Assembly (NCBI GenBank): GCA_943788055.1 | Contig: CALSOU010000009.1 | Location: 1-64,000 of the forward strand | Origin: an uncultured Saprospiraceae bacterium | Lineage (GTDB): Bacteria > Bacteroidota > Bacteroidia > Chitinophagales > Saprospiraceae | Length of the DNA: 64,000 nt | Reading direction: 5' to 3' | In this document: piece by piece, positions 39,116 to 48,927 of the stretch | How positions within the stretch are numbered: position 1 is the stretch's first letter | How the letters are laid out: the number at the start of each line of letters is the position of its first letter | Notes under the pieces: model-generated | The model's database searches: none | Seen by the model: the letters and a program-made list of their open reading frames with translations, nothing else | What the model was told of the DNA's origin: nothing | Position numbers and translations under genes: made by a program

Positions 39116-39216
39116 CGCTGACCTCGGCTGACGCTGACCTCGGCTAACGCTCAGTCACCGTTATGCACTTTCCGGTGGTTGAGCGGTAGTCGGAACCAGC
39201 GCAAGGTCTAACCACC
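39116..39216. repeat. REP-like element, copy B (right of the GIY-YIG gene)
   Basis: Same order and orientation as copy A: a tandem 16-base unit, then arms 39132-39160 and 39173-39201, where the second matches the reverse complement of the first at 21 of 29 positions across a 12-nt spacer. GGTGGTT (39174-39180) and AACCACC (39210-39216) form a further perfect 7-bp inverted repeat. It abuts the TAA (39217-39219) of the next gene with no gap. Confidence 0.78.
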
Positions 39217-39687
39217 TTACACTGTTCCTCTGTTCTTCTGTCTCCAAATACTGACAATCATTCTGAAAGGTAAAACGATACTACATATTATCGTTGAAAC
39301 TCCAAAAAAGAAATACTCCGCACGAATGTACTTAGCGAGGCCAGTTGCCTTTTTTGTGCTCATATCACCCATAAAAACCATAAAACCTTCCTCATCCAAT
39401 ACTCGCTGAAACTCCGCAAGCCCATCCTGTAATAACAAGAGCATAACGAGAGTTATCAGTGGAATGACAATCTTAAAAGGAAGACTATAGGCAACAGGCG
39501 TATGCTTGAGTAAGAAAATATACCGAGTAAATGTAATTGCCAATACTATATAAAGTATGTTGTAGCCTACAAAGGGAAAGTCAGGCACCTCAAGGTAGAT
39601 TGGTAACATGACGATCACCACTGCCAGTGCAGTGAACATCCACCACAACATTTCGACCTTCCAAATTCCTTTTTTCAATTCATCCAT
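39217..39687 (-). CDS. Hypothetical membrane protein
   Basis: A 156-residue protein with four predicted membrane helices (about 12-32, 42-60, 70-88 and 122-142) and short charged loops. Not recognised. Bacteroidota often carry small membrane proteins of this kind with no known role. Its stop codon touches repeat copy B, so its true 3' end may have been altered by the repeat. Transcribed away from the Lhr-like helicase, with a 215-bp gap that shows no other gene. Confidence 0.6.
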   Translation of the reverse strand: MDELKKGIWKVEMLWWMFTALAVVIVMLPIYLEVPDFPFVGYNILYIVLAITFTRYIFLLKHTPVAYSLPFKIVIPLITLVMLLLLQDGLAEFQRVLDEEGFMVFMGDMSTKKATGLAKYIRAEYFFFGVSTIICSIVLPFRMIVSIWRQKNRGTV

Positions 39688-39902
39688 TCGTCTAGCACAA
39701 TTTTTAATTCCTCACATGAAACATGAAAGGGTGGACAAAGTTGGTAAAATTAGCTGTCTTGTTTCGCTATTTCCAAAGGGAATGAAATCAAAGCAAGCAG
39801 TGAAGATCTTGAAATCCCACAAAAGTAATTCTACTTATTCTTCCAGTGCCAACAAAGCCCCATCTTTGCTGTTTAGTATCTTATTACGTTCCACTCAGCT
39901 AG

Positions 39903-42347
39903 ATGGCGACAAAGACAAAAATTTCTACTACGTTAAATGATGGAATACATTGGTTTCACTCCCAGTCTTGGAAGGTATTTCCTTTTCAAGCTGAAGCTTG
40001 GAATGCTTATACATCAGGACAAAGTGGAATGATCAATGCGCCTACTGGAAGTGGTAAGACTTACTCGATGCTCATTCCCATTTTACTGAATCATCGCCAT
40101 CTAAAGAGAAAGGGACTTAAAGCTATTTGGGTTAGTCCAATAAGAGCTCTAACAAAAGAGATAAAAAATGCCGCAGAACGAGCAATCGAAGGGCTGGGTA
40201 TGGATTGGCGTGTTGAGATTCGCTCTGGAGACACAACAACAACGAATAGGGCTAAACAACTTAGCAATCCTCCAGAAATTCTGATTACCACTCCTGAGAG
40301 TATTCACGTCATCATGGCAACCAAGGGCTATCATCGATTTTTCAAACAACTGAAAGCGGTTGTTGTCGATGAGTGGCATGAATTGTTCGGAAGTAAGCGC
40401 GGGGTACAAGTAGAGTTTGCTCTTTCTCGATTGAAAACCCTAGCCCCAGGCTTGCGGATCTGGGGGATCTCGGCGACAATCGGAAACATGGAAGAATCCA
40501 TGCAGGTTTTACTAGGGGCTCAGATGGCCCAAAAAGCGAAGTTGATTAGCAGTAACATTCAGAAAGAAATACAAGTTGAAACGATCAAGCCAAACGAAAT
40601 TGAGCGATTTCCTTGGGCTGGTCACCTAGGCATAAAAATGATCGATAAACTGATACCGATCATAAAAGAAAGCCGCTCGACGCTTATATTTATCAACACA
40701 CGTGCCTTATGTGAAATTTGGTACCAGAAGATTTTAGAAGTTGCTCCAGAACTTGCGGGCATCATAGCGATGCACCATGGATCAATCGCCAAAAATTTAA
40801 GAGAATGGGTTGAGGATGCACTGCATACTGAAACCATTAAAGCAGTGTGTTGTACTTCAAGTCTTGATCTAGGAGTGGACTTCCGACCTGTAGAGACCAT
40901 TGTACAGATTGGTAGTCCTAAAGGCGTGGCTAGATTCATGCAGCGCGCTGGAAGAAGCGGTCATTCACCTGGTGCTGTATCTAAAATATTCTTTTTGCCA
41001 ACGCATTCCCTTGAACTTGTCGAAGCAGCTGCATTGCGCAAAGCAGTGCAAATAGGCGAAGTAGAATCCAAGATCCCATACATACGTTCTTTTGATGTGC
41101 TGATTCAATACTTAACGACATTAGCTGTATCAGAGGGTTTCTATCCTGATCAGATATTTGAAGAAATCAAGTCAACATTTTGCATGCAGTCTATTTCCAA
41201 AGAAGAGTGGCAATGGGTCTTGAGCTTCATGGTATATGGTGGCAGTTCACTTGAAGCTTACGATGAGTACAAAAAAGTTGAGATCGAAGCAGGTCGATAC
41301 GTCGTGCGTGACCGAAAGATTGCGCGTCGCCACCGAATGTCTATTGGCACAATTACAAGTTCTGCTATGCTCTCTATCAAGTTTATGAGTGGCAAAAAGA
41401 TAGGAAGTGTTGAAGAATGGTTTGCAAGTCAACTTGAGCCTGGTGATGTCTTTTTCTTTAGCGGTAGGAATCTGCAATTTGTTCGTATCAAGGATATGAC
41501 AATGATTGTAAAGAAAACGACTAAGAAAACAGGAAGAGTACCGTCGTTCATGGGAGGTAGAATGCCACTTTCAAGTAATCTATCCGAAATCTTACGACAA
41601 GAGTTTACCAGTTTCTACAATAGTCCTTCTCAGCAACAAGAGGAAATTCTACTTCTTAGTCCTCTTTTCTTGAAGCAGCAGGAGATGTCCTTTGTTCCTC
41701 GTCAAAACGAATTTCTTGTAGAGTACTTTCAAGACAAGGAAGGATTTCATCTCATTATGTATCCTTTTGAAGGTCGATATGTTCATGAAGGACTCGGTGT
41801 ACTAATAGCCAAGCGCATTGGTGATATGGTACCAATAAGTTTTACAATCGCGATGAATGACTATGGGGTAGAACTCCTATCTGACCAGCAAATTGATATC
41901 AAGTCGATCATGACAAAAGATCTTTTTCATGGCAATGACTTGCAGATGCATATTCAAGGGAGCATCAATGCCGCGGAAATGGCAAGAAGGCAATTTAGAG
42001 ACATCTCAAGAATTTCTGGATTGATTTTCCAAGGCTTCCCTGGAGCTGCTAAGAAAGATAGACATCTACAAGCATCCTCACAGCTGCTTTTTGACGTTTT
42101 CGCACAGTATGAACCTGATAATCTGCTGTATAGGCAAACCTTCGACGAAGTGATGACATTTCAGTTGGAAGAAGTCAGAATGCGTCGAACACTTGAACGA
42201 ATTACTAATAGTGACTTCATCGTTTCGACTCCTGAAAAAGCTACTCCATTTGCTTTCCCTATCGTTGTTGATCGACTTCGCCAGCGATCTTCTACTGAGC
42301 GACTAGAAGACCGAATAGCAAAAATGCAAATGCTCTTGGAAAAGTGA
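39903..42347 (+). CDS. Ligase-associated DEXH-box DNA helicase (Lhr-like)
   Basis: An 814-residue SF2 helicase of the Lhr group. Walker A is APTGSGKT (about 46-53). VVVDEWHELFGSKRGVQVE (about 155-173) has the DEWH box and the GSKRG stretch that marks the ligase-associated DNA-damage subfamily (TIGR04121). Further motifs: WGISATIGNMEES, TSSLDLGVDFRPVETIVQIGSPKGVARFMQRAGRSGHSPG, then the Lhr winged-helix and C-terminal core. In this subfamily the gene usually sits beside an ATP-dependent DNA ligase, an exonuclease and a phosphoesterase. None is here, so it is an orphan in this window. Followed by a convergent gene after 60 bp. Confidence 0.92.
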   Translation: MATKTKISTTLNDGIHWFHSQSWKVFPFQAEAWNAYTSGQSGMINAPTGSGKTYSMLIPILLNHRHLKRKGLKAIWVSPIRALTKEIKNAAERAIEGLGMDWRVEIRSGDTTTTNRAKQLSNPPEILITTPESIHVIMATKGYHRFFKQLKAVVVDEWHELFGSKRGVQVEFALSRLKTLAPGLRIWGISATIGNMEESMQVLLGAQMAQKAKLISSNIQKEIQVETIKPNEIERFPWAGHLGIKMIDKLIPIIKESRSTLIFINTRALCEIWYQKILEVAPELAGIIAMHHGSIAKNLREWVEDALHTETIKAVCCTSSLDLGVDFRPVETIVQIGSPKGVARFMQRAGRSGHSPGAVSKIFFLPTHSLELVEAAALRKAVQIGEVESKIPYIRSFDVLIQYLTTLAVSEGFYPDQIFEEIKSTFCMQSISKEEWQWVLSFMVYGGSSLEAYDEYKKVEIEAGRYVVRDRKIARRHRMSIGTITSSAMLSIKFMSGKKIGSVEEWFASQLEPGDVFFFSGRNLQFVRIKDMTMIVKKTTKKTGRVPSFMGGRMPLSSNLSEILRQEFTSFYNSPSQQQEEILLLSPLFLKQQEMSFVPRQNEFLVEYFQDKEGFHLIMYPFEGRYVHEGLGVLIAKRIGDMVPISFTIAMNDYGVELLSDQQIDIKSIMTKDLFHGNDLQMHIQGSINAAEMARRQFRDISRISGLIFQGFPGAAKKDRHLQASSQLLFDVFAQYEPDNLLYRQTFDEVMTFQLEEVRMRRTLERITNSDFIVSTPEKATPFAFPIVVDRLRQRSSTERLEDRIAKMQMLLEK

Positions 42348-42407
42348 TTCAATAATCTATCGTTAATTTCTCAAGGGCATTTGCATTTTGTGCACTTAGA
42401 AGTGCTG

Positions 42408-45400
42408 TTAAAATTTCAATACTTTCTTAGTCACGATTCCTTGATCGGATTGAATAACTAGCACATATTGTCCTACCGGCCACGTTGAAAAATTAATCCT
42501 CATTTGGTTGTTATCGCGCTCAGCGATGAAATTCAATTCTTGTCCGATCGCATTATAAACCTGTAATTGCACTTGATCAATAAGGGATGGATCCAAATTG
42601 ATAAGTAGATTATCGTGCACTGGTATTGGATAAATCTCAATCATTGTCTCTAGCTCAGTTTCTTGATTATTTACAAGAGTTAATGTGAGCATCGATTCGT
42701 CAACACAATCATTGGAATCGATCACAACTATTGGATACTCTCCATCCATATCGATCGTGAATATGTTACTTGATTGGAAACTTGCTCCACCATCAATACT
42801 ATACATATATGAACCGGTTCCACCAGTTGCGGTAATGATCAATTCACCTCCGATGTATTCCGTTGCAACGGTTATTGGATCAGGACTCTCAATATCTACA
42901 ATAAAGGTATTTGAAAATCCAAACTCATCCATAACAGTTAATGTGTACTGACCTTCTGCTAAATCTGAAAAATCACCTGAATCCTGAAAGTTAACACCAT
43001 CAAGACTATAACTTAACGGAGGAAAACCTCCGAATCCATCGGCTTCAAACGAACCAGTCGCTTCGCCAATACAAAGTGTTGTAAACGAAGTAATTTCAGC
43101 TCCGATCTCATTATAAGTGAGTGACTGCGTACATCCGTTCACATCTCTAACATAAATTGTAAAATCACCTTGTGGAAGTGGATCAAACAATGGAGAATCC
43201 GAATAGTCAACATCATCTAGACTATATTGATATGGTGAAGTACCTCCAGTCACATTTTCAACTGAAAAACTGCTCACATCTCCGTCTAATGTGAATTCAA
43301 TCTGTTCTCCCTCAGTTATTGTCACTTCCTGAGACACAACCATTCCACCACCGTCTTGAATATAGAAAGTGTAAGAGCCAGCTGCTAGATCTTCAATTAA
43401 ACTGATGTCATCAAAATCCACTCCGTCAATCGAATATGTATAGGGTGAGAAACCACCTACTGACAATATATCGACCGATCCTGTACTTTCTCCAAAACAT
43501 ATTACATCAATTGACTCAAAATTTAGCGCCAATGCTTCATATTCATGACTAACTTCGATCGTACTCTCACAGCCAAAAGCATCTCGTACAACAATTGTAT
43601 ACACTCCTGGTGCTACATCCTCAAAAATCGGCTCTTCAAAGAAATCAATTCCGTTGATACTGTAAGTATATGAAGGCGAACCTCCAGAGCCATTTACCAC
43701 GATATCATAGAAAATACTAGATCCTCCAGCAATCAAAGCTGTAGCTTGATCTATTGTTACTTCATTATTATATATCTCCAAGCCGTTAACGTCAAGCACT
43801 ACGATATTATAAGTTCCAGCGGCTAAATCTGTAAAAACAGAATCGGATTGATAACTGGTACCTCCATCGTTTGAATATTGAAATGGACCATTACCTGCAA
43901 GAATTTCAACAACAATTGATGCTGTAGAATCACCATTACATAGAATTGGCGCATCTATAAATGGATTTACAATAGGCTCACCATCTTCAGCGATCAGAAT
44001 ATTAAACGTCTCGTTATGTGTCCACCTGTTCACACCATCAAGTGCATCAAATTGAAAAGCATCTGCAGTAGCGTCATCGCCACTGTGTTCGTATACAATA
44101 TTCCCTTCATTTATATCAAATTGATTGAATGTACTTCCAACATTAAGCATTTCAAATTCACCAGTCCCGGGATTAAATTGCATCATCTGCCCGTGTTGAG
44201 GTGCAGATAGCATGGTTATAATTGATGAAACTGGATCTGCACTTTCTATTTCTAGTTCATCTGGTGTTACTGTTCTTTCGCCAGCAAATGGTACTACTAA
44301 TAAATTATTCACTAGATCAGGTCCTCCAGAAGTCGGGGCACTACAAAACTCTATATTCCAACTAGCAACTTCACCTCCGTCCTGTGCAAAAACATCGGAA
44401 ACAACCAACATCCACTCGCCATTAACGTCCTCATTCATGATCGTAGAAAAAGGATCTACTGGCTGATAACTTGATTCATAACTCCCACATGCATCTTCCA
44501 ACATCTCAGCTGAATTTATTGATAGATCGCTAAACGTGACTGCAATATCGTCGCTTGAACATCCAAATTCAGACCCGGGAACGCCGATCTGATCCATCAA
44601 TATTAATTCAGTACCTTGTGGGGATATCAATGTGTAAACTATATCACCTAGATAGGTATGTTCTAAATCAATGAAACAAGTCACATAATCAAATGAAGTG
44701 ACATCTTCAATCATCAGCGTACTTGTAAAATCTCCAGTAAGATTACCTGGAATATCCAAAGGAATATCATCCGATTCTCTTTGATCACAAATGCCTTCTC
44801 GTTCTGTCTGAAATGCAAATAACTCCGAATCTGTATCAGAAGAGCAAATTGTGTTTGCTCTTACTTTCCAGTAATACACTGTGTTTAGATCTAAATCACT
44901 AACAGCAGCTGATGTATCATCTATCTCAAACATTAAGACTGGATCAACAAAATCTGGTGATTTGGATACTGTTAGTTCGTAGCTAGTGATACCGGGCTCA
45001 CCAGACCATGATAAGACCGCGCTATTTCCGACACCTTCAGATCCGTTAATTGGTGATTTGAGTGCGAGGTTGTCTATTGTTGACGGTTGTACTAACAGTT
45101 TCACATTTTTAGAAATCGAAATTCCTGCAGCTGTTGCTAAAACATTGAAATCGTATGAACCTGGTTCTGCGTTGATATTTGTCAAGTTCAGGTTCGTACT
45201 TTCAGGCGTATTGACTGGATTAGCTGAAAAGTTAAATTCCACTTCGCTTGGCAAATTCTCGAGCGAAAATTCAATTTCATCTGCGAAACCATTAAATCCT
45301 GCAGTACTAATTTCGATAGTAACTTGATCTCCTTGACAAACTACGACTTCCTCTTGATCCAAAGCAAAAGTAAATGGGGTCTCAATGGTGAAATTCGTAT

Positions 45401-47285
45401 TGGATATGTCAAAAAAGACATTGTCGGAACATTTTACCATTACCCTCGCCGTAGTTGTGAATTCAGCAGGAACTACAATTGAATGACTTCCGTCATTAGG
45501 TACTTGCTGCGCTAAAGTAATTGGGTACGTGAAACCTCCATCTATAGAAAGCAGAATATCCACTAGCATACAATTAACGTCACCTCCATCGGTATTAGCT
45601 ACATCCCATAGTACCGTTTCTTCATCCGTAGATTGCCAAACCTCCGCTGCATTCGGGTATTCTACTAAAAACGGTCCTGTTTCTCCGTCTACGTTAAGTT
45701 CAACATTGGTTTCGTTGGTACAACCAAGCATACTGTGATTGTCGCGTACCGTAACTCTAAAATTCATTTGTCTAGTGACCCCCGGTAATACTTCCCACTC
45801 AGGAGTCAAGTTGTTAACTATTGCGTTCAAATTTGGGAAAAAACGAGTTTCTGATAATAGCGGTGAATTTGATATAAATGATGGTCCACCGGTATTTGTA
45901 AGTGCAGGAGGCATGTCAGCAATTTCATTGTCCATTTGCTCCCAACAATACGACAGAATATCTCCGTCGTCATCGCTTGCATCTACAGAAAGCATGAAAG
46001 GAGTATTAGCTGGAATGCTAAAGACTGATTGACCAGGTATAATGGATGGTGGTGTGTTATCATTTGCTATCAATTCAGTACAGGAATTACCGTTACCATT
46101 TACGATATAATTTGACATTTCTTGAATGCTGATCGCGTGAAAGTGATCGTCACTATTATTTTTTGAATTCGGTGCGCAAATACCAGCATATCCCATTATT
46201 GTGTTTGCTGAACCAACTTCCATTGCCGTTGCACCTACTCGGTTGCAATCATTGTTCTGGGTATGATTGGCACCGTATTGATGCCCCATTTCGTGGCTGA
46301 CATAATCTACATAAAATGGATCATTGATAGGACTTGGCAATCCTGTAACTCCTTGTGCTTTTCTATTATTATTACATGGTGATTGCAATGCTGCAATTCC
46401 TCCACCTCCAGTTGAAAATACATGACCTATATCGTAGTTTGCCGAACCGATAATATCATCTAAGGTTTCCTGATTCTCACCTAGCATCGCACCTCCACTA
46501 TTGTTGGTATAGGGATCTGTTGTACCATCTAAGAAGATCACCTCGTCCGTATTGTCCACGAATATCATCGTGATACCTAAATCGGTCTCATAAATTCCAT
46601 TTACTCTTGCCATCGCTACAGCAAACTCTGCAAGTGTACTCTGTTTGGTTCCTCCGTGAAAAGTTGCATATTCACCTGAACATGCTAAAGCTAAGCGGTA
46701 CGATCGAAGTTGGCAATCACCAGCGATGCTAAATGATTCTTGCGTATGAGGTTCGGAAACAATATTATCACTTTCAAAGTCACATACGAAAGATTGCACA
46801 GGCTCATAGTCCTTCTTGTAGTATGACATGTAATAGTCCGTTGAGCCTTTGGAATAGATATCAACAAATACTGAACTAGAACCTGGTCTTAAAACCATCG
46901 CGTGAAAACCTTTGGGAGAAATCCCAAACTTCATTTTACTTGCTCGATTACTAATACCTTTTCCATCAAAAGAAAGAATTGAAGGATACTTTGACTGTAA
47001 ACCATCGGGAATCAAAGCAGCTCTATCACATCGAAATTCCTGAACACTTCCATCTGGAAAAGGAATTTCTAATGTAAAAGAGTTTTCTAAATTGGAATGA
47101 AGAAAAGACTCAATAGTCTCGAAATCAACTGCGTACAACTTATATGAATTAGGCGTAAACTGTTGATTTTTTAAATCTAAACGCTCAATATCAGATCCCG
47201 ATAGAGGAGTCCATCTAGGGCTTTGAGCAAAAATTGCAAAAGATAAAAAAGTAAGTAAACTAAGTATTGTAAAACGAATTTGCAT
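42408..47285 (-). CDS. Secreted reprolysin-type zinc metalloprotease with P-domain, SprB-like repeats and T9SS sorting domain
   Basis: 1,625 residues. Signal peptide (about 1-20, ending SFAIFAQ); a propeptide-like region (about 25-170); a metzincin catalytic domain (about 190-405) with HEMGHQYGANH at 331-341, which fits HExxHxxGxxH; Ig/fibronectin-like domains (about 410-830); a proprotein-convertase P-domain (about 840-985) with GDFTSTLMIED and NGEWMLVVSD; then at least five repeats of the SprB type (about 1150-1530), each with YSIDGV-F or SLD-V-Y and EDLAAGSYT-like ends. The C-terminal domain (about 1540-1625) has YPIPVHDNLLI and ends GIVTKKVLKF, the type A T9SS sorting signal. Expected on the cell surface or secreted. 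Single gene. Confidence 0.93.
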   Translation of the reverse strand: MQIRFTILSLLTFLSFAIFAQSPRWTPLSGSDIERLDLKNQQFTPNSYKLYAVDFETIESFLHSNLENSFTLEIPFPDGSVQEFRCDRAALIPDGLQSKYPSILSFDGKGISNRASKMKFGISPKGFHAMVLRPGSSSVFVDIYSKGSTDYYMSYYKKDYEPVQSFVCDFESDNIVSEPHTQESFSIAGDCQLRSYRLALACSGEYATFHGGTKQSTLAEFAVAMARVNGIYETDLGITMIFVDNTDEVIFLDGTTDPYTNNSGGAMLGENQETLDDIIGSANYDIGHVFSTGGGGIAALQSPCNNNRKAQGVTGLPSPINDPFYVDYVSHEMGHQYGANHTQNNDCNRVGATAMEVGSANTIMGYAGICAPNSKNNSDDHFHAISIQEMSNYIVNGNGNSCTELIANDNTPPSIIPGQSVFSIPANTPFMLSVDASDDDGDILSYCWEQMDNEIADMPPALTNTGGPSFISNSPLLSETRFFPNLNAIVNNLTPEWEVLPGVTRQMNFRVTVRDNHSMLGCTNETNVELNVDGETGPFLVEYPNAAEVWQSTDEETVLWDVANTDGGDVNCMLVDILLSIDGGFTYPITLAQQVPNDGSHSIVVPAEFTTTARVMVKCSDNVFFDISNTNFTIETPFTFALDQEEVVVCQGDQVTIEISTAGFNGFADEIEFSLENLPSEVEFNFSANPVNTPESTNLNLTNINAEPGSYDFNVLATAAGISISKNVKLLVQPSTIDNLALKSPINGSEGVGNSAVLSWSGEPGITSYELTVSKSPDFVDPVLMFEIDDTSAAVSDLDLNTVYYWKVRANTICSSDTDSELFAFQTEREGICDQRESDDIPLDIPGNLTGDFTSTLMIEDVTSFDYVTCFIDLEHTYLGDIVYTLISPQGTELILMDQIGVPGSEFGCSSDDIAVTFSDLSINSAEMLEDACGSYESSYQPVDPFSTIMNEDVNGEWMLVVSDVFAQDGGEVASWNIEFCSAPTSGGPDLVNNLLVVPFAGERTVTPDELEIESADPVSSIITMLSAPQHGQMMQFNPGTGEFEMLNVGSTFNQFDINEGNIVYEHSGDDATADAFQFDALDGVNRWTHNETFNILIAEDGEPIVNPFIDAPILCNGDSTASIVVEILAGNGPFQYSNDGGTSYQSDSVFTDLAAGTYNIVVLDVNGLEIYNNEVTIDQATALIAGGSSIFYDIVVNGSGGSPSYTYSINGIDFFEEPIFEDVAPGVYTIVVRDAFGCESTIEVSHEYEALALNFESIDVICFGESTGSVDILSVGGFSPYTYSIDGVDFDDISLIEDLAAGSYTFYIQDGGGMVVSQEVTITEGEQIEFTLDGDVSSFSVENVTGGTSPYQYSLDDVDYSDSPLFDPLPQGDFTIYVRDVNGCTQSLTYNEIGAEITSFTTLCIGEATGSFEADGFGGFPPLSYSLDGVNFQDSGDFSDLAEGQYTLTVMDEFGFSNTFIVDIESPDPITVATEYIGGELIITATGGTGSYMYSIDGGASFQSSNIFTIDMDGEYPIVVIDSNDCVDESMLTLTLVNNQETELETMIEIYPIPVHDNLLINLDPSLIDQVQLQVYNAIGQELNFIAERDNNQMRINFSTWPVGQYVLVIQSDQGIVTKKVLKF

Positions 47286-47457
47286 AGAAAGAATTATTTG
47301 TATTCTAAAAATACATATTGCTACTCAAATCGAGTACTATATTCCGCTGATTTATCAGCAAGCTAGCGATATTGATTGAAACTGTCTTTTTGAAAAGATA
47401 ATCATGAATTATGTAAACTTACATCTACAGCTCAGAGATAAATAATGAAGCCGTCAA

Positions 47458-47493
47458 ACAAAAGACCCTAGCTCTTAGGAGAACTAGGGTCTT
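47458..47493 (-). terminator. Intrinsic terminator of ahcY
   Basis: AAGACCCTAG (47462-47471) and CTAGGGTCTT (47484-47493) form a perfect 10-bp stem with a 12-base loop. On the minus strand it is followed by TTGTTTG. It lies about 30 bp beyond the ahcY stop. Confidence 0.85.
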
Positions 47494-47525
47494 GATATGT
47501 ATTAGTTGTGTTTAAAACGCAGTCG

Positions 47526-48833
47526 TTAATATCTGTAGTATTCTGGCTTATAAGGTCCTTCTACAGGTACGCTGATGTAGTCAGCCTGATCTTTACTCAA
47601 TTCCTCAAGTTCAACACCAATTTTTGCTAAGTGCAATCTCGCTACTTTCTCATCAAGGTGCTTTGGAAGCATGTAGACTTTGTTCTCGTACCTATCAGAA
47701 TTATCCCATAATTCCAATTGCGCAAGTACTTGATTTGTAAATGAGTTACTCATTACGAATGATGGGTGACCTGTAGCACAACCAAGGTTTACAAGTCTAC
47801 CTTCTGCAAGAAGGATTATGTCTTTACCATCAATTGTGTACTTATCTACCTGTGGCTTAATTTCAACCTTGGAAGATCCGTGCGTACCATTCAACCATGC
47901 CATATCAATTTCATTATCAAAATGACCAATATTCGCGACAATTGTTTTGTCATTCATCATTTCGAAATGCTTTTGACTGACAATATTCTTATTACCTGTA
48001 GCTGTAACAACAATATTCGCCTCTTCTAGAGCTGTCGTCATTTTCTTAACTGCAAATCCATCCATTGCAGCTTGTAAAGCACAGATCGGATCAATTTCCG
48101 TTACAATTACTCTTGCTCCTGCTCCTTTCAATGATGCTGCAGAACCTTTTCCTACATCACCGTATCCAGCTACAACTGCTACTTTACCAGCAATCATAAT
48201 GTCAGTAGCTCTTCTGATAGCATCTACACATGACTCCTTACATCCGTATTTGTTATCAAATTTAGATTTTGTAACACTATCGTTAATATTAATAGCAGGC
48301 ATAACCAATGAACCATTTATCTCACGCTCATATAGCCTATGCACTCCTGTTGTTGTTTCTTCAGATAGTCCTTTAATACCTCCTACTAGTTCAGGATGGT
48401 TATCAAAAACCATGTTTGTAAGGTCACCACCATCATCAAGAATCATATTTAAAGGCTTACCTCCTTCAAATGCAAATAGTGTCTTTTCAATACACCACCA
48501 GAATTCCTCTTCGCTTAACCCTTTCCAAGCATAAACTGGCACACCTGCTGCTGCCATAGCTGCTGCCGCATGATCTTGTGTTGAAAATATGTTACATGAA
48601 GACCAAGAAACTTCCGCTCCTAGTTCAATCAATGTTTCAATAAGAACTGCTGTTTGGATCGTCATATGTAAACATCCAGCAATACGGGCTCCTGCAAGAG
48701 GTTTCTTGCCTTTAAACTCCTCACGTAATGCCATAAGACCGGGCATTTCTGCCTCCGCTAATCCGATTTCTTTTCTGCCCCAATCAGCAAGGCTAATGTC
48801 TTTAACTTTGTAGTCAATTGTACTATCTACCAT
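47526..48833 (-). CDS. ahcY: Adenosylhomocysteinase
   Basis: A 435-residue SAH hydrolase that splits S-adenosylhomocysteine to adenosine and homocysteine, keeping methylation running. Blocks: [15 protein letters not shown] (about 52-66), [15 protein letters not shown] (about 78-92), [24 protein letters not shown], the NAD-binding [10 protein letters not shown] (about 218-227), GHFDNEIDM, and the C-terminal KPEYYRY that reaches the partner subunit. Complete. It has its own promoter (48858) and terminator. It pairs functionally with the many SAM-using enzymes, including glyA-linked one-carbon flow nearby. Confidence 0.98.
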   Translation of the reverse strand: MVDSTIDYKVKDISLADWGRKEIGLAEAEMPGLMALREEFKGKKPLAGARIAGCLHMTIQTAVLIETLIELGAEVSWSSCNIFSTQDHAAAAMAAAGVPVYAWKGLSEEEFWWCIEKTLFAFEGGKPLNMILDDGGDLTNMVFDNHPELVGGIKGLSEETTTGVHRLYEREINGSLVMPAININDSVTKSKFDNKYGCKESCVDAIRRATDIMIAGKVAVVAGYGDVGKGSAASLKGAGARVIVTEIDPICALQAAMDGFAVKKMTTALEEANIVVTATGNKNIVSQKHFEMMNDKTIVANIGHFDNEIDMAWLNGTHGSSKVEIKPQVDKYTIDGKDIILLAEGRLVNLGCATGHPSFVMSNSFTNQVLAQLELWDNSDRYENKVYMLPKHLDEKVARLHLAKIGVELEELSKDQADYISVPVEGPYKPEYYRY

Positions 48834-48857
48834 CTGTTATTTTTTGTAAATTTTTCG

Positions 48858-48865
48858 CAAAGATA
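48858..48865 (-). promoter_or_regulatory. Bacteroidota-type -7 element for ahcY
   Basis: TATCTTTG on the minus strand fits TAnnTTTG exactly, 24 bp before the ahcY ATG. The region 19 bp further upstream is T-rich. Confidence 0.55.
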
Positions 48866-48927
48866 ACAAATAGATATCTAAAAAGTTGGGCTCTAATTGA
48901 AGAGTCCTAGTAGATTAGTGGAAATGA

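Noticed and set aside
43000-44000. DNA-level tandem repeats in the T9SS protease gene
   Set aside because: The repeats are visible only in protein; the DNA has diverged, so this is an old domain duplication and not a recent repeat array.
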